Of a DNA stretch of 62,878 nucleotides, positions 25,195 through 33,338 are shown piece by piece. The DNA is taken from contig DATAEG010000166.1 in NCBI GenBank assembly GCA_036258135.1, positions 1 through 62,878 on the forward strand, written 5' to 3'. The position numbers and the translations under genes were made by a program. The notes below the pieces were generated by a model. It was not told the origin of the DNA. It saw only the letters and a list, made by a program, of their open reading frames with translations, and made no database searches. Source of the DNA: DATAEG01 sp036258135. Its GTDB lineage: Bacteria; Actinomycetota; Actinomycetes; Mycobacteriales; Jatrophihabitantaceae. Each line of letters begins with the position of its first letter. The first letter of the stretch is position 1.

Positions 25195-26985
25195 CTAATC
25201 CTTCTTGCCCGGCAGGAGCTCCTGGGCCTTCTGCTTGACACCCTGCTTGACGAAGCCCCAGGCGTCCTCGTCGCCGTGGATGACCGCGCTGAGCGTGGCC
25301 TTGGCCTGCTCGAACGTGGCGTGTGGCGGAATCGGCGGCACGTCCGGGTCACAGCGGATGTCCAGCACGGTCGGCCGGTCCGCAGCCAACGCCTCGTCCC
25401 AGGCGCCGCCCAATTGCTCGGGGTCGTCGAGGTTCTTGCCGGCCAGTCCGATGCTGCGGGCGAACGCCGCGTAGTCGACGTCGGGCAGTGTTTGCGACTC
25501 GGCGAACTTGGGCACCCCCTCCATGGCCCGCATCTCCCAGGTGACCTGGTTGAGGTCGTTGTTGTGCAGGACAGCCACGATCAGCCGGGGATCGCTCCAT
25601 TGGTGCCAGTAGTGCGCGACGGTGATGAGCTCGGACATCCCGTTCATCTGCATGGCTCCGTCGCCCACCAGAGCGATGGCGGGCCGGTCCGGGTGTGCCC
25701 ACTTGGCGCCGATCACGTACGGCACGCCGGGACCCATGGTCGCCAACGTCCCGGACAGGGAGCCACGAACGTCGCCGGTGAACCGCAGGTGCCGGGCGTA
25801 CCAGTTGGCCGCGCTGCCGGAATCGGCAGCCACGATGGCGTCGACGGGCAGCCGCGTGGACAGCTCGTGGAAAATGCGCATCGGATTCACCGGATCGGCG
25901 TCGACCAGGGCGCGGCGTTCGACCACCTCCCACCAGCCGGCCACGTCCGACTCGATCGACTCGCGCCACGCCCGGTCGCTCTTCCTCTCCAACAGCGGAA
26001 TCAGCGCCTGGAGCGTGGCCTTGGCGTCGCCGACCAGATTGAGCTCGTACGGGTAGCGCATGCCGATCCACTTTCCAGACCGATCGATCTGCACCGCCCG
26101 GGCCTGGCCGAACTTGGGCAGGAACTGCGTGTACGGGAAGTTGGAGCCGACGGTGAGCAGCGTGTCGCAGCCCATCATCAGCTTGTACGACGGGACGCTG
26201 CCGAGCAGGCCGATCGGTCCGGTCACCCACGGCAGGTCGTCGGGAAGCACGTCCTTGCCAAGTAGCGCCTTGGCCGCGCCGGCGCCGAGCCGGTCGGCTA
26301 CCTCGGTCAGTTCGGCCACGCAGCCTCGCGCACCCTGCCCGACCAGCATCGCCACCTTCTCGCCGGCGTTGAGGATGTCCGCGGCCTGTCGGACGGCGTC
26401 GTCGTCAGGCGTGACCGTCGGCCAGCTGGTGCCCAGGCTTGACGGAACCTGCTTGAACGCATGCTCGGGCGGTTCGTAAGGCAGATCGAAGACGTCGGAC
26501 GGGAAGATCACGCAGGTCGGCGCCTGCTCGGTCTCGGCGATGCGGATGGCTCGGTCGATCAGGTTGGGCATCTGCTGCGGCACGATGCACATCTGCACGT
26601 AATCGCTGCACACGTCCTTGAACAGGCTGAGCAGATCGACCTCCTGCTGGTACGACCCGCCCATCGCGGAACGCTCGGTCTGTCCGACGATCGCCACCAC
26701 CGGGACGTGATCGAGCTTGGCGTCGTACAGGCCGTTCAGCAGGTGGATGGCGCCCGGGCCGCTGGTGGCGACGCAGACGCCGACCCGGCCTGAGAACTTG
26801 GCGTACCCGACCGCCGCGAACGCGGCCATCTCCTCGTGCCGAGCCTGCACGAACTGCGGCTTGTCCCCGGCGCGGCTCCACGCGGCCAGCAAGCCGTTGA
26901 TGCCGTCGCCTGGATAGCCGAAGACTTGACCGACCTGCCACTCCCGCAGGCGAGCTAAGAGAACGTCACCAACTGTGTCTGCCAT
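25195..26985 (-). CDS. TPP-dependent pyruvate oxidase / quinone dehydrogenase-like enzyme
   Basis: 596-residue thiamine diphosphate enzyme of the PoxB/acetolactate synthase family. The catalytic Glu51 is in QARHEEMAAFAA; the FAD-binding middle domain has VAMLVGQGARG and TVGSNFPYTQF; the TPP/Mg motif is VGDGAMQMNGMSEL ending LHNNDLNQ. Such enzymes decarboxylate pyruvate and either pass electrons to quinone giving acetate or condense it to acetolactate. The middle-domain style and KQGVKQKAQELLPGKKD tail favour the PoxB-like group. ATG 26985 has GAGGAGA seven bases upstream. First gene of a minus-strand operon with the hydroxyacid dehydrogenase and enolase-superfamily genes, divergent from a MarR gene. 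Confidence 0.85.
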   Translation of the reverse strand: MADTVGDVLLARLREWQVGQVFGYPGDGINGLLAAWSRAGDKPQFVQARHEEMAAFAAVGYAKFSGRVGVCVATSGPGAIHLLNGLYDAKLDHVPVVAIVGQTERSAMGGSYQQEVDLLSLFKDVCSDYVQMCIVPQQMPNLIDRAIRIAETEQAPTCVIFPSDVFDLPYEPPEHAFKQVPSSLGTSWPTVTPDDDAVRQAADILNAGEKVAMLVGQGARGCVAELTEVADRLGAGAAKALLGKDVLPDDLPWVTGPIGLLGSVPSYKLMMGCDTLLTVGSNFPYTQFLPKFGQARAVQIDRSGKWIGMRYPYELNLVGDAKATLQALIPLLERKSDRAWRESIESDVAGWWEVVERRALVDADPVNPMRIFHELSTRLPVDAIVAADSGSAANWYARHLRFTGDVRGSLSGTLATMGPGVPYVIGAKWAHPDRPAIALVGDGAMQMNGMSELITVAHYWHQWSDPRLIVAVLHNNDLNQVTWEMRAMEGVPKFAESQTLPDVDYAAFARSIGLAGKNLDDPEQLGGAWDEALAADRPTVLDIRCDPDVPPIPPHATFEQAKATLSAVIHGDEDAWGFVKQGVKQKAQELLPGKKD

Positions 26986-27136
26986 CGAATCTCCTCAGCT
27001 CACGCGTCGACGTCGAACGGCATGGCTGTGCCATGCCGGCGCGGACGGATGTCGGTCTCGGTTGACCAGAAGGGCCATGGATTCAGGCTCGATGCCGATT
27101 GTCCACCGGCCGCCAAAAGTTGTCTAGTACCAATAT

Positions 27137-27149
27137 TTGCAATTTGCAA
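27137..27149. promoter_or_regulatory. Palindrome TTGCAA-T-TTGCAA, putative MarR operator
   Basis: A 13-base perfect odd-length palindrome in an AT-rich patch of the 186-base divergent gap between the TPP-enzyme and MarR genes, 22 bases before the MarR start. The TTGC-n5-GCAA form matches the general style of MarR operators. Likely binding site of the adjacent regulator. Confidence 0.6.
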
Positions 27150-27171
27150 GCAATGAAGAGACACTCGGAGC

Positions 27172-27669
27172 ATGGCGAACAGTGCGGCCAGCCCGGCCAC
27201 TGCAACCGTCTCTGGAACCGACGCCGACCAGGTGTTGGCCGCGTGTCGATTGCTCGTCTCGATAAGCGTCCGGTCGGCGAACGCTGTGGAGGACGAGGTG
27301 ACCCTGCCGCAGCTGCGCATGCTCGTGGCCATCGCCAGTCACGGCCCGACTACGCTCAGTGCGCTGGCCGCAGCCACCGGGCAGCACCTGTCGAATGCGA
27401 GCCGGGCCTGCGACCGTATGGTCGCCAGCGGCTGGGTGACCCGAAACGAACACCCTGCCGACCGACGGCGGCTGCAGATCAGTCTGACCCCCGCAGGCAG
27501 GCGGATCGTCACCAAGGTGTCCGACGCACGCCGACGGATGATCATGCCGATTCTGCGCCGTATGCCCGCGAGCGGCAGGGTCCAGCTCGTCGCCGCCCTC
27601 ACGGAGTTCGCCGAAGCCGGAGGGGAGCCGACCGCGGCAGACCTGTGGTCGTTGGGCTGGACCACCTAG
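27172..27669 (+). CDS. MarR-family transcriptional regulator
   Basis: 165-residue winged-helix repressor. The recognition part LSALAAATGQHLSNASRACDRMVASGW (about 60-85, quoted within family form) is followed by the wing NEHPADRRRLQISLTPAGR, the DRR signature of MarR proteins. It is divergent from the TPP-enzyme operon and co-directional with the SDR gene 18 bases downstream; a perfect TTGCAA palindrome lies just upstream, so autoregulation and control of the operon are likely. Effector unknown. Confidence 0.88.
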   Translation: MANSAASPATATVSGTDADQVLAACRLLVSISVRSANAVEDEVTLPQLRMLVAIASHGPTTLSALAAATGQHLSNASRACDRMVASGWVTRNEHPADRRRLQISLTPAGRRIVTKVSDARRRMIMPILRRMPASGRVQLVAALTEFAEAGGEPTAADLWSLGWTT

Positions 27670-27687
27670 CTAGGAGGGAGATCCGTC

Positions 27688-28686
27688 GTGACACGGATCG
27701 TCGTCGTCACCGGAGCGAGCGGCGGCATCGGACGAGCCACCGCCCGCGCCTTCGCGAAGCAGGGCGCCGGGGTGGCGTTGCTGGCCCGAGGGCTCGCCGG
27801 TCTGGAGGCGGCCGCCGAGGACGTGACGCGGGCCGGCGGCACGCCGCTGGTGGTGCCGGTCGACGTGGCTGACAGCGACGCCATCGGCACCGCAGCCTGC
27901 CGCGTGGAATCCGAGCTCGGTCCCATCGACGTGTGGGTCAACGTCGCCTTCACGTCGGTGTTCGCACCGTTCGACGAGATCAAGCCGGACGAGTACCTGC
28001 GGGTGACCGAGGTCAGCTATCTGGGTTACGTCTACGCCACCATGGCCGCGCTCGCGCACATGAAGCCGCGCGACCGGGGCACCATCGTCCAGGTCGGCTC
28101 GGCGCTCGCCTACCGCGGCATTCCGCTGCAGACCGCGTACTGCGGAGCCAAGCACGCCATCCAGGGATTCCACGAGGCCCTTCGGTGCGAGCTCCTGCAC
28201 GAGGGCAGCAACGTCCACGTGACGATGGTTCAGATGCCGGCGGTCAACACGCCACAGTTCTCCTGGGTGCTTTCGCGCCTGCGTCGGCACGCCCAGCCGG
28301 TGCCACCCATCTTCCAGCCGGAGATGGCGGCTGACGCCGTTCTGTACGCCGCCGACCATCCGCGCCGGCGCGAGTACTGGGTCGGTTCGACCACGGCGGC
28401 CACCCTGGCCGCAAACGCCATCGCGCCTGGGCTGCTCGACCGGTACCTCAGCCGCACCGCATTCCAGTCGCAACAGACCTCTGAGCCGCAGGACCCAGCG
28501 GCGCCGGCCAACCTGTGGCAGCCCGCCGATGCGCCGGCCGGCCACGACTTCGGGGCACATGGCGAGTTCGACGCCCGGTCGCACCGGCGCGACCCGCAAC
28601 TGTGGGCCTCGCAGCACCATGGCGTCGTCGCTTCCGCACTGGGCGCCCTGGCCGCGGGTGCGCTCTGGCGGCGGCACCGGAAGTGA
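27688..28686 (+). CDS. Short-chain dehydrogenase/reductase
   Basis: 332-residue NAD(P)-dependent oxidoreductase. The Rossmann glycine motif TGASGGIG is at 8-15 and the catalytic Ser138, Tyr151 and Lys155 (YCGAK) are present. The usual NNAG motif is replaced by NVAF (about 85-88). About 80 residues beyond the core form a Pro/Ala/His-rich linker and a final hydrophobic helix (VVASALGALAAGALW) with a basic end, so the protein may be membrane-tethered. GTG 27688 has GGAGGGAG upstream. The end overlaps a short GTG frame by four bases. Confidence 0.87.
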   Translation: MTRIVVVTGASGGIGRATARAFAKQGAGVALLARGLAGLEAAAEDVTRAGGTPLVVPVDVADSDAIGTAACRVESELGPIDVWVNVAFTSVFAPFDEIKPDEYLRVTEVSYLGYVYATMAALAHMKPRDRGTIVQVGSALAYRGIPLQTAYCGAKHAIQGFHEALRCELLHEGSNVHVTMVQMPAVNTPQFSWVLSRLRRHAQPVPPIFQPEMAADAVLYAADHPRRREYWVGSTTAATLAANAIAPGLLDRYLSRTAFQSQQTSEPQDPAAPANLWQPADAPAGHDFGAHGEFDARSHRRDPQLWASQHHGVVASALGALAAGALWRRHRK

Positions 28687-28874
28687 CCGACCGCCGCCTG
28701 GAGGCACACCGCTGGTACGGGGATCACCCAGGCCGCTTGCGGGCCGCCGCAGCCGTTCAGCGACGAGTTCGACGAGGTTCAGCACCAGATGAGCGGAAAC
28801 CGCCGCAGGCGTTTGTGCACGCGCTGCACATCGAGACCGCCGCCGTCCTGGGACCGCTCGACGACCACCGCTAG
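28683..28874 (+). CDS. Possible small protein coupled to the SDR gene (63 aa)
   Basis: GTG at 28683 overlaps the SDR stop (GTGA), the same coupling signal used throughout this genome. The 63-residue product is Arg- and Ala-rich with no known motif (contains ERKPPQAFVHALHIETAAVL). It ends 14 bases from the converging stop of the next minus-strand gene. Coding is plausible but rests mostly on the overlap. Confidence 0.4.
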   Translation: MTDRRLEAHRWYGDHPGRLRAAAAVQRRVRRGSAPDERKPPQAFVHALHIETAAVLGPLDDHR

Positions 28875-28888
28875 ACCGGGCGAGGCGG

Positions 28889-29080
28889 CTACTCGGGCTG
28901 TCCCGGCTGGGTCGCCGCTTCGTCCACCGGGCGCTGCTTGGCCTCCCAGTCGTCGGGCAGGTCGGGACTCGGCATCGAAACCGGCTGGTCCTCGTCCTCC
29001 TTGGCGACCGCTTCGGGGTCGGCCACCGGCTGGTCTTCAGGGCTCTGGTCCGGCGGAACGGGCAGATCGGTGGTGCTCAT
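28889..29080 (-). CDS. Small acidic Pro/Asp-rich protein (63 aa)
   Basis: 63-residue, strongly acidic and Pro/Gln/Asp-rich product with no Cys and low complexity, probably disordered (for example PDQSPEDQPVADPEAVAKED). ATG 29080 has GGAGG six bases upstream, which makes translation likely. No family recognised. Confidence 0.55.
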   Translation of the reverse strand: MSTTDLPVPPDQSPEDQPVADPEAVAKEDEDQPVSMPSPDLPDDWEAKQRPVDEAATQPGQPE

Positions 29081-29386
29081 CCGAGGCCTCCAAGTGGAGT
29101 GGGGGTGGCGCAGGTGTTCGCAGCTCGCCCGTCGAGCAGGTCTGCCTGGCTGGGGACGGGCGGCTGTGTCGTGCGCTGGGCTGGAGGTTCAACTGCCATG
29201 AAACTAACGCTCGCCGGGATGGGGCAGCAAGATGCCCGACGGGTGGGCTGCCGCCGGGGCTTCCATTGCAAGTATGCTTCGGTCCCGCCGTCATATGGCG
29301 GTCTCCGCGGAAGGCGTCGGCTAACAGTGCCGGCAGGCCGTCACCCTTTCATCCTCGGGCCATGCCCCGTCCAGACGGAGGTCGTT
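29081..29386. other. 306-base gap upstream of the GAF-ANTAR gene
   Basis: Divergent promoter region between the small acidic gene and the GAF-ANTAR gene. It contains a short dyad CCGCC / GGCGG (29285-29301) around TCATATG. In-frame extension of the downstream gene through this region reads as Ser/Arg/Gly-rich sequence and is not supported by a ribosome-binding site. Nothing else seen. Confidence 0.4.
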
Positions 29387-30097
29387 GTGGACTTGGACGC
29401 CGCACCTTTTGCGCGACTGGCTCGCGAGTTGAGCAGCTACGGCGACCGCGCCGCCACCGTCGACGCCATCGCACAGCGCGCGGTGGAGACATTGGGCTGC
29501 ACCCGGGCCGCGGTGGCCCGGGCGACCGGGGATGGCTATACCTTCGAAGCCATCACCGATGAGGTGGTGCTTCCGACCGTCGAGCACATCGCGAAGACGA
29601 CCCACCAGGGCCCGGCGCTGTCGGCACTACGCGACAAATCCACGGTGCTCCTGGACGACGTCCGCCAAGAAACTCGCTGGCCGGACTACTGCGCACTACT
29701 CGCGGAGTTGACGCCGATCCGGTCGGCGCTCGGGTTCTACCTTGAACTCGACGGCGTGCCGCTCGGCGTGCTCATGTTCTACGAGGACGAACCCAACTGG
29801 TTCACCGACGACCGCATCGATTTGGGCTCCGTCTACGCCGACCACGCCACCGTGGCGCTGGCCAAGGCGGCTGAGCATGATCATGCCGCGCATTTGACCA
29901 TCGCGTTGCAGACGAACCGGATCATCGCGGAGGCCATCGGGATCTTGATGTCCACGTACAAGATCAACGAGCAGCAAGCCTTCGACCTGCTCCGGCTGGC
30001 GTCGCAGCACACCAACCGGAAGCTGCGCGACGTCGCCGCCGACGTGGCTCATACCGGGGCCCTCCCCGAGCGGCTACCGGCCCGAGCGCCTCGCTAG
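29387..30097 (+). CDS. GAF and ANTAR domain-containing regulator
   Basis: 236-residue signal-responsive RNA-binding protein. A GAF sensor domain spans about 15-160 (AVETLGCTRAAVARA through GFYLELDGVPLGVLMFYED), then an ANTAR domain at the C-terminus (LTIALQTNRIIAEAIGILM, then NEQQAFDLLRLASQHTNRKLR). ANTAR domains bind paired RNA hexaloop hairpins and cause antitermination. GTG 29387 was chosen because GGAGG lies five bases upstream at 29377-29381. Stand-alone GAF-ANTAR proteins are abundant in actinobacteria and answer to unknown, often redox or light, cues. Targets cannot be read here. Confidence 0.88.
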   Translation: MDLDAAPFARLARELSSYGDRAATVDAIAQRAVETLGCTRAAVARATGDGYTFEAITDEVVLPTVEHIAKTTHQGPALSALRDKSTVLLDDVRQETRWPDYCALLAELTPIRSALGFYLELDGVPLGVLMFYEDEPNWFTDDRIDLGSVYADHATVALAKAAEHDHAAHLTIALQTNRIIAEAIGILMSTYKINEQQAFDLLRLASQHTNRKLRDVAADVAHTGALPERLPARAPR

Positions 30098-30165
30098 GCA
30101 CTCGGTCGGCGCGCCTCGTCGGGCGTAACCTAGTGGTAGCGGCGCGAACAGTGATGCCGAATCTC

Positions 30166-30199
30166 GTTCGGCTCAGTCGAGCAGCCTGCCGAGCCGAAC
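30166..30199. promoter_or_regulatory. 9-bp inverted repeat in leader of next gene
   Basis: GTTCGGCTC (30166-30174) and GAGCCGAAC (30191-30199) with a 16-base loop, 22 bases before the ATG at 30222. It could be the terminator of the GAF-ANTAR transcript or a leader hairpin or operator for the membrane-protein gene. Confidence 0.45.
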
Positions 30200-30221
30200 T
30201 TCAGGACTGTGAGGTCCTCAG

Positions 30222-30869
30222 ATGACTACGACCACCGACTACGGGCTGTTGCGCGTTCCACGCACCCGCGGCGCCCTCAGCGGCCTGCTCCTAGTGCTCC
30301 TGGGTGCGTGGGGAGCGCTGATCGCATTCATCGGCCCCTACTTCAACTACTCCTACCGTTCCGACGACACCTGGGTCTGGACGTCTCAACGCGGCTGGCT
30401 CGAGGTGCTGCCCGGCGCGGTCACCGTTGTGGGCGGCTTGGTGCTGCTGCTGAGCGGAAGTCGCATCGGCGCCAGCTTCGGCGCCTGGCTCGGCGTGGCC
30501 GGCGGCGTCTGGTTCGTGGTCGGCCGCAGCCTCGGCGACCTGCTTAACATCGGGTCGATCGGCCAGCCGACCGCATCCAGCGAAGGCGGCCGCGCGCTTG
30601 CTGAGTTGGGCTACTTCGACGCGCTCGGGGCGGCGATCATCCTCGTCGCCGGCTTCGCCCTCGGCCGGCTGTCGATCGTCGCGGCCCGCGACGTCCGCGG
30701 CACGCCTAGCCCCGAAGCCGAGCCGCCGCCTCAGCATGCCGCTGAGGTCGACGAAGGCGAGGTCGATCGACGGGACATCGACCAACGTCACGACGACGAG
30801 CGTCGGTCAGAACCGGTCGACGAGACCTCCGCCGAGCAGCAAGAACACCTCGTAAACCGCGAAACCTAG
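30222..30869 (+). CDS. Four-helix membrane protein with acidic tail, unknown function
   Basis: 215-residue protein. Four hydrophobic segments (GLLLVLLGAWGALIAFIG, VLPGAVTVVGGLVLLLSG, FGAWLGVAGGVWFVVG, LGAAIILVAGFALGRLSIV) with an outside loop Tyr/Trp-rich near YFNYSYRSDDTWVWTS, and a charged cytosolic tail from about 165 rich in Glu, Asp and Arg. I do not recognise a named family. It follows an inverted repeat and stands alone, 186 bases before the DUF1206 gene; that gap contains nothing notable. Confidence 0.65.
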   Translation: MTTTTDYGLLRVPRTRGALSGLLLVLLGAWGALIAFIGPYFNYSYRSDDTWVWTSQRGWLEVLPGAVTVVGGLVLLLSGSRIGASFGAWLGVAGGVWFVVGRSLGDLLNIGSIGQPTASSEGGRALAELGYFDALGAAIILVAGFALGRLSIVAARDVRGTPSPEAEPPPQHAAEVDEGEVDRRDIDQRHDDERRSEPVDETSAEQQEHLVNRET

Positions 30870-31055
30870 CCAACCGCCAGGTCAGCCACGACAGCCGAGC
30901 GCGTCGTCGCGGTTTAGACCCAATGCGCTGGCGGATCGGGTCGCGACGCAAGCAGTTGCTCGCGTCCGGACCGCGGATAGGGCTAGCCTGCGAAGAGGCG
31001 GTTCAACCAGCAGCCGGGATCGCGAGAAGTAGTCCGGAGGCAGGGAGATGCGCCC

Positions 31056-31871
31056 ATGGTGACGTGGCGAGCACCGACGACCGCCCGCGAGGCGGCCCGC
31101 AGTGAGCCTATGCAGTTACTCGCCCGTTTCGGCCTAGCGGCCCGTGCGTGCGTCTATCTGCTCATCGGCATTCTGGCCGTGGCCGTGGCCGCCGGGCACC
31201 GACGCCGTGAGGCCGACCAGCGCGGCGCCATGCAGGAGCTGACCCGCCATACCGGCGGCACGGTGCTCCTTTGGCTCATCGCCATAGGGCTGTTCGCCTA
31301 TGCGTTGTGGCGCTTCGCCGAGGCCGCGTTCGGCACGATTGGCGAGGGACGCAAGGTCGGACCGCGCATCCAGTCCTTCGTGCGTGGGCTGATCTACACA
31401 TTCTTCGCCGTCAGTGCGGTAAGGGTGGCGGCGCACGCGCATCCCGGCAGCCAACGCGGTCAGCAAGAACTCTGGACGGCGAAGGCGCTACAACATTCCG
31501 GAGGACGCGTCGTGGTCGGCATCATCGGCGCCATCGTGGTCGTCTGCGGCCTGGTGCTGGTATGGGAGGGCCTCACCCGCAAGTTCGAGAAATACTTCAA
31601 ACTCGCCGAGATGACGCCGCGCCAGCGCCGCGTCGTCGAGTTCCTGGGCACCGTCGGCGGGGTCAGCCGCGGCATCGTCTTCGCCGTCGCCGGCGTTCTC
31701 GTCATCGTGGCCGCGGTCCAGGCCAAGCCGAGTAAGTCCGGCGGCCTGGATAGGGCGCTACGCGAGTTGGCCAACACTCCGTTGGGGCCGGCACTGCTCG
31801 TCGCCGCCGGCATCGGACTCGCGCTGTTCGGCCTCTACGGCTTCGCTGAGGCCCGGTGGCGCCGGACGTGA
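31056..31871 (+). CDS. DUF1206 family membrane protein
   Basis: 271-residue integral membrane protein with six hydrophobic helices arranged as three two-helix repeats, the DUF1206 pattern: each unit starts with an Ala/Gly/Arg segment (ARFGLAARACVYLLIGILA, GPRIQSFVRGLIYTFFAV, VGGVSRGIVFAVAGVLV) and ends with aromatic helices (WLIAIGLFAYALWRFAEAAF). Function is unknown in the family. It overlaps the following PAP2 gene by four bases (GTGA), opening a run of coupled lipid-enzyme genes. Confidence 0.85.
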   Translation: MVTWRAPTTAREAARSEPMQLLARFGLAARACVYLLIGILAVAVAAGHRRREADQRGAMQELTRHTGGTVLLWLIAIGLFAYALWRFAEAAFGTIGEGRKVGPRIQSFVRGLIYTFFAVSAVRVAAHAHPGSQRGQQELWTAKALQHSGGRVVVGIIGAIVVVCGLVLVWEGLTRKFEKYFKLAEMTPRQRRVVEFLGTVGGVSRGIVFAVAGVLVIVAAVQAKPSKSGGLDRALRELANTPLGPALLVAAGIGLALFGLYGFAEARWRRT

Positions 31872-32563
31872 CGTCGCTGACGGAGCGCCGCGACGTACCG
31901 CGGCGCTCTGGGTGGCGATCGAATCTCACGGTCGCGCTGACGCGGCTGGTTCCGGCCGCCATCGCGATCTGGGCGCTCATGGCCGTCCTCGGCTACCTGC
32001 TGACCCGTCCGTGGCACCACACGGCATTCGAGCGGCGGGACGCCTGGATCAACCGTTATCTGGCCGAACACCGGACCAGCCTGATGAACACGGCGACCCA
32101 TGCCGTGACCTATGCCTCCGACACCTACACCGTGATCATCGTGGGTCTGGTTTTCTTCGTCGGCATGCGGCTGCGGCTGGGACGTTGGCGGGAGTCGATG
32201 TTCCTGCTGGCCGCAATCGTCGGCGAGGTCTTGATCTTCATTTCCACCACACTGGTCATCCACCGCCCGCGTCCGCCGGTCCATCGATTGGACGTCGTTC
32301 CGCCCACGTCGAGCTACCCGTCCGGGCACGTGGCCGCGTCGATCGTGTTGTATGCGGGGCTGGCCATCATCGCCCTGCGTACCAGCACCCGAACGTGGCT
32401 GCGCGTCCTGGCGGTCTGGGCAGCGTTTCTGATTCCCATCGGGGTGGCCTTCTCCCGCCTCTACCGCGGGATGCACTACCCCTCTGACCTCCTCGCCGGC
32501 GCGCTGCTGGCATTCCTGTGGCTGACGGTAACGGTGTCGGTTGTCCTCAAGGGCCGCTGGTGA
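31868..32563 (+). CDS. PAP2-superfamily membrane phosphatase (first copy)
   Basis: 231-residue inner-membrane lipid phosphatase with the three PAP2 motifs: C1 in VIHRPRPP, C2 in SYPSGHVAAS (catalytic His) and C3 in SRLYRGMHYPSDLLAG (nucleophile His). About five to six transmembrane segments. Such enzymes dephosphorylate phosphatidate, lysophosphatidate or undecaprenyl pyrophosphate at the outer membrane face. Start taken at GTG 31868, which overlaps the DUF1206 stop (GTGA); an in-frame GTG at 31856 is a less likely alternative. Confidence 0.88.
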   Translation: MTSLTERRDVPRRSGWRSNLTVALTRLVPAAIAIWALMAVLGYLLTRPWHHTAFERRDAWINRYLAEHRTSLMNTATHAVTYASDTYTVIIVGLVFFVGMRLRLGRWRESMFLLAAIVGEVLIFISTTLVIHRPRPPVHRLDVVPPTSSYPSGHVAASIVLYAGLAIIALRTSTRTWLRVLAVWAAFLIPIGVAFSRLYRGMHYPSDLLAGALLAFLWLTVTVSVVLKGRW

Positions 32564-33333
32564 CCGTGCCCGATCTGGCCACACACGACGAGTCGGTACG
32601 GGCAGCTCGACGCTTCGGAGCCCGCACCGTCATTGCGTTCACGGCCATCTTTCTCGTCGCGGTTCCGTTCGGTGTGCTGACGACTCTGATCGTCACCAAC
32701 TCCGCCGACCTGCTCAGCGTGGATCGCCACGTCGCGTCCGCGCTGCACGGGTATGCGCTCGACCACCCGACGGTCACGCATCTCATGCGCGGCGTCGGTG
32801 CAGTGTTCTCCGCAATCGGCTGGTGGATCATCCTCACTCCAGTCGTGGCTTGGCTGCTGGTGCGCCGGCGGCCTCGGCTCGCCGCCTTCGTGGCCGTGAC
32901 CGCGATCGGCAGCTCATTGCTGAACGGCTTGATCAAAACGACCGTGCACCGGGCCCGTCCGCATTTCGCCGACCCGGTGGCCACCGCGGTCGGCAAGTCG
33001 TTCCCCAGCGGGCACACCCAGGCCGCCACCGTCGGCTTTGGCCTCCTGGTGCTGGTGTTCCTGCCGTTCCTGCCCGCTCGGACGCGGCCCTGGGCATGGG
33101 TGGGTGCGGCGTTCATGGTAGTGCTCGTCGGTTTTTCGCGCGTCGCGCTCGGCGTGCACTACCTCACCGACGTCGTCGGCGCCCTGCTGATCGGCAGCGC
33201 GTGGCTGCTGGCGATGACGGCGGCCTTCTCCGCCTGGCGCAGCGAACTGCACCGGCCAGTGGTCCCCATCAGCGAGGGTCTTGAACCCGAGCCGGAGGCT
33301 ATGGACGGGACTAACGCCATCGCGCCAGACTGA
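32560..33333 (+). CDS. PAP2-superfamily membrane phosphatase (second copy)
   Basis: 257-residue homologue of the preceding gene. The motifs are KTTVHRARPHF (C1), SFPSGHTQAAT (C2) and SRVALGVHYLTDVVGA (C3). An N-terminal cytosolic stretch of about 25 residues precedes the first helix and the C-terminus carries an acidic tail (EGLEPEPEAMDG). GTG 32560 overlaps the previous stop (GTGA). The two phosphatases differ enough in sequence to be distinct in substrate; a PLD gene starts six bases downstream. Confidence 0.88.
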   Translation: MTVPDLATHDESVRAARRFGARTVIAFTAIFLVAVPFGVLTTLIVTNSADLLSVDRHVASALHGYALDHPTVTHLMRGVGAVFSAIGWWIILTPVVAWLLVRRRPRLAAFVAVTAIGSSLLNGLIKTTVHRARPHFADPVATAVGKSFPSGHTQAATVGFGLLVLVFLPFLPARTRPWAWVGAAFMVVLVGFSRVALGVHYLTDVVGALLIGSAWLLAMTAAFSAWRSELHRPVVPISEGLEPEPEAMDGTNAIAPD

Positions 33334-33338
33334 CGCTC

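Noticed and set aside
29099..29386. Upstream extension of the GAF-ANTAR protein
   Set aside because: The extension lacks conserved sequence; the GTG at 29387 has a perfect GGAGG at five bases.
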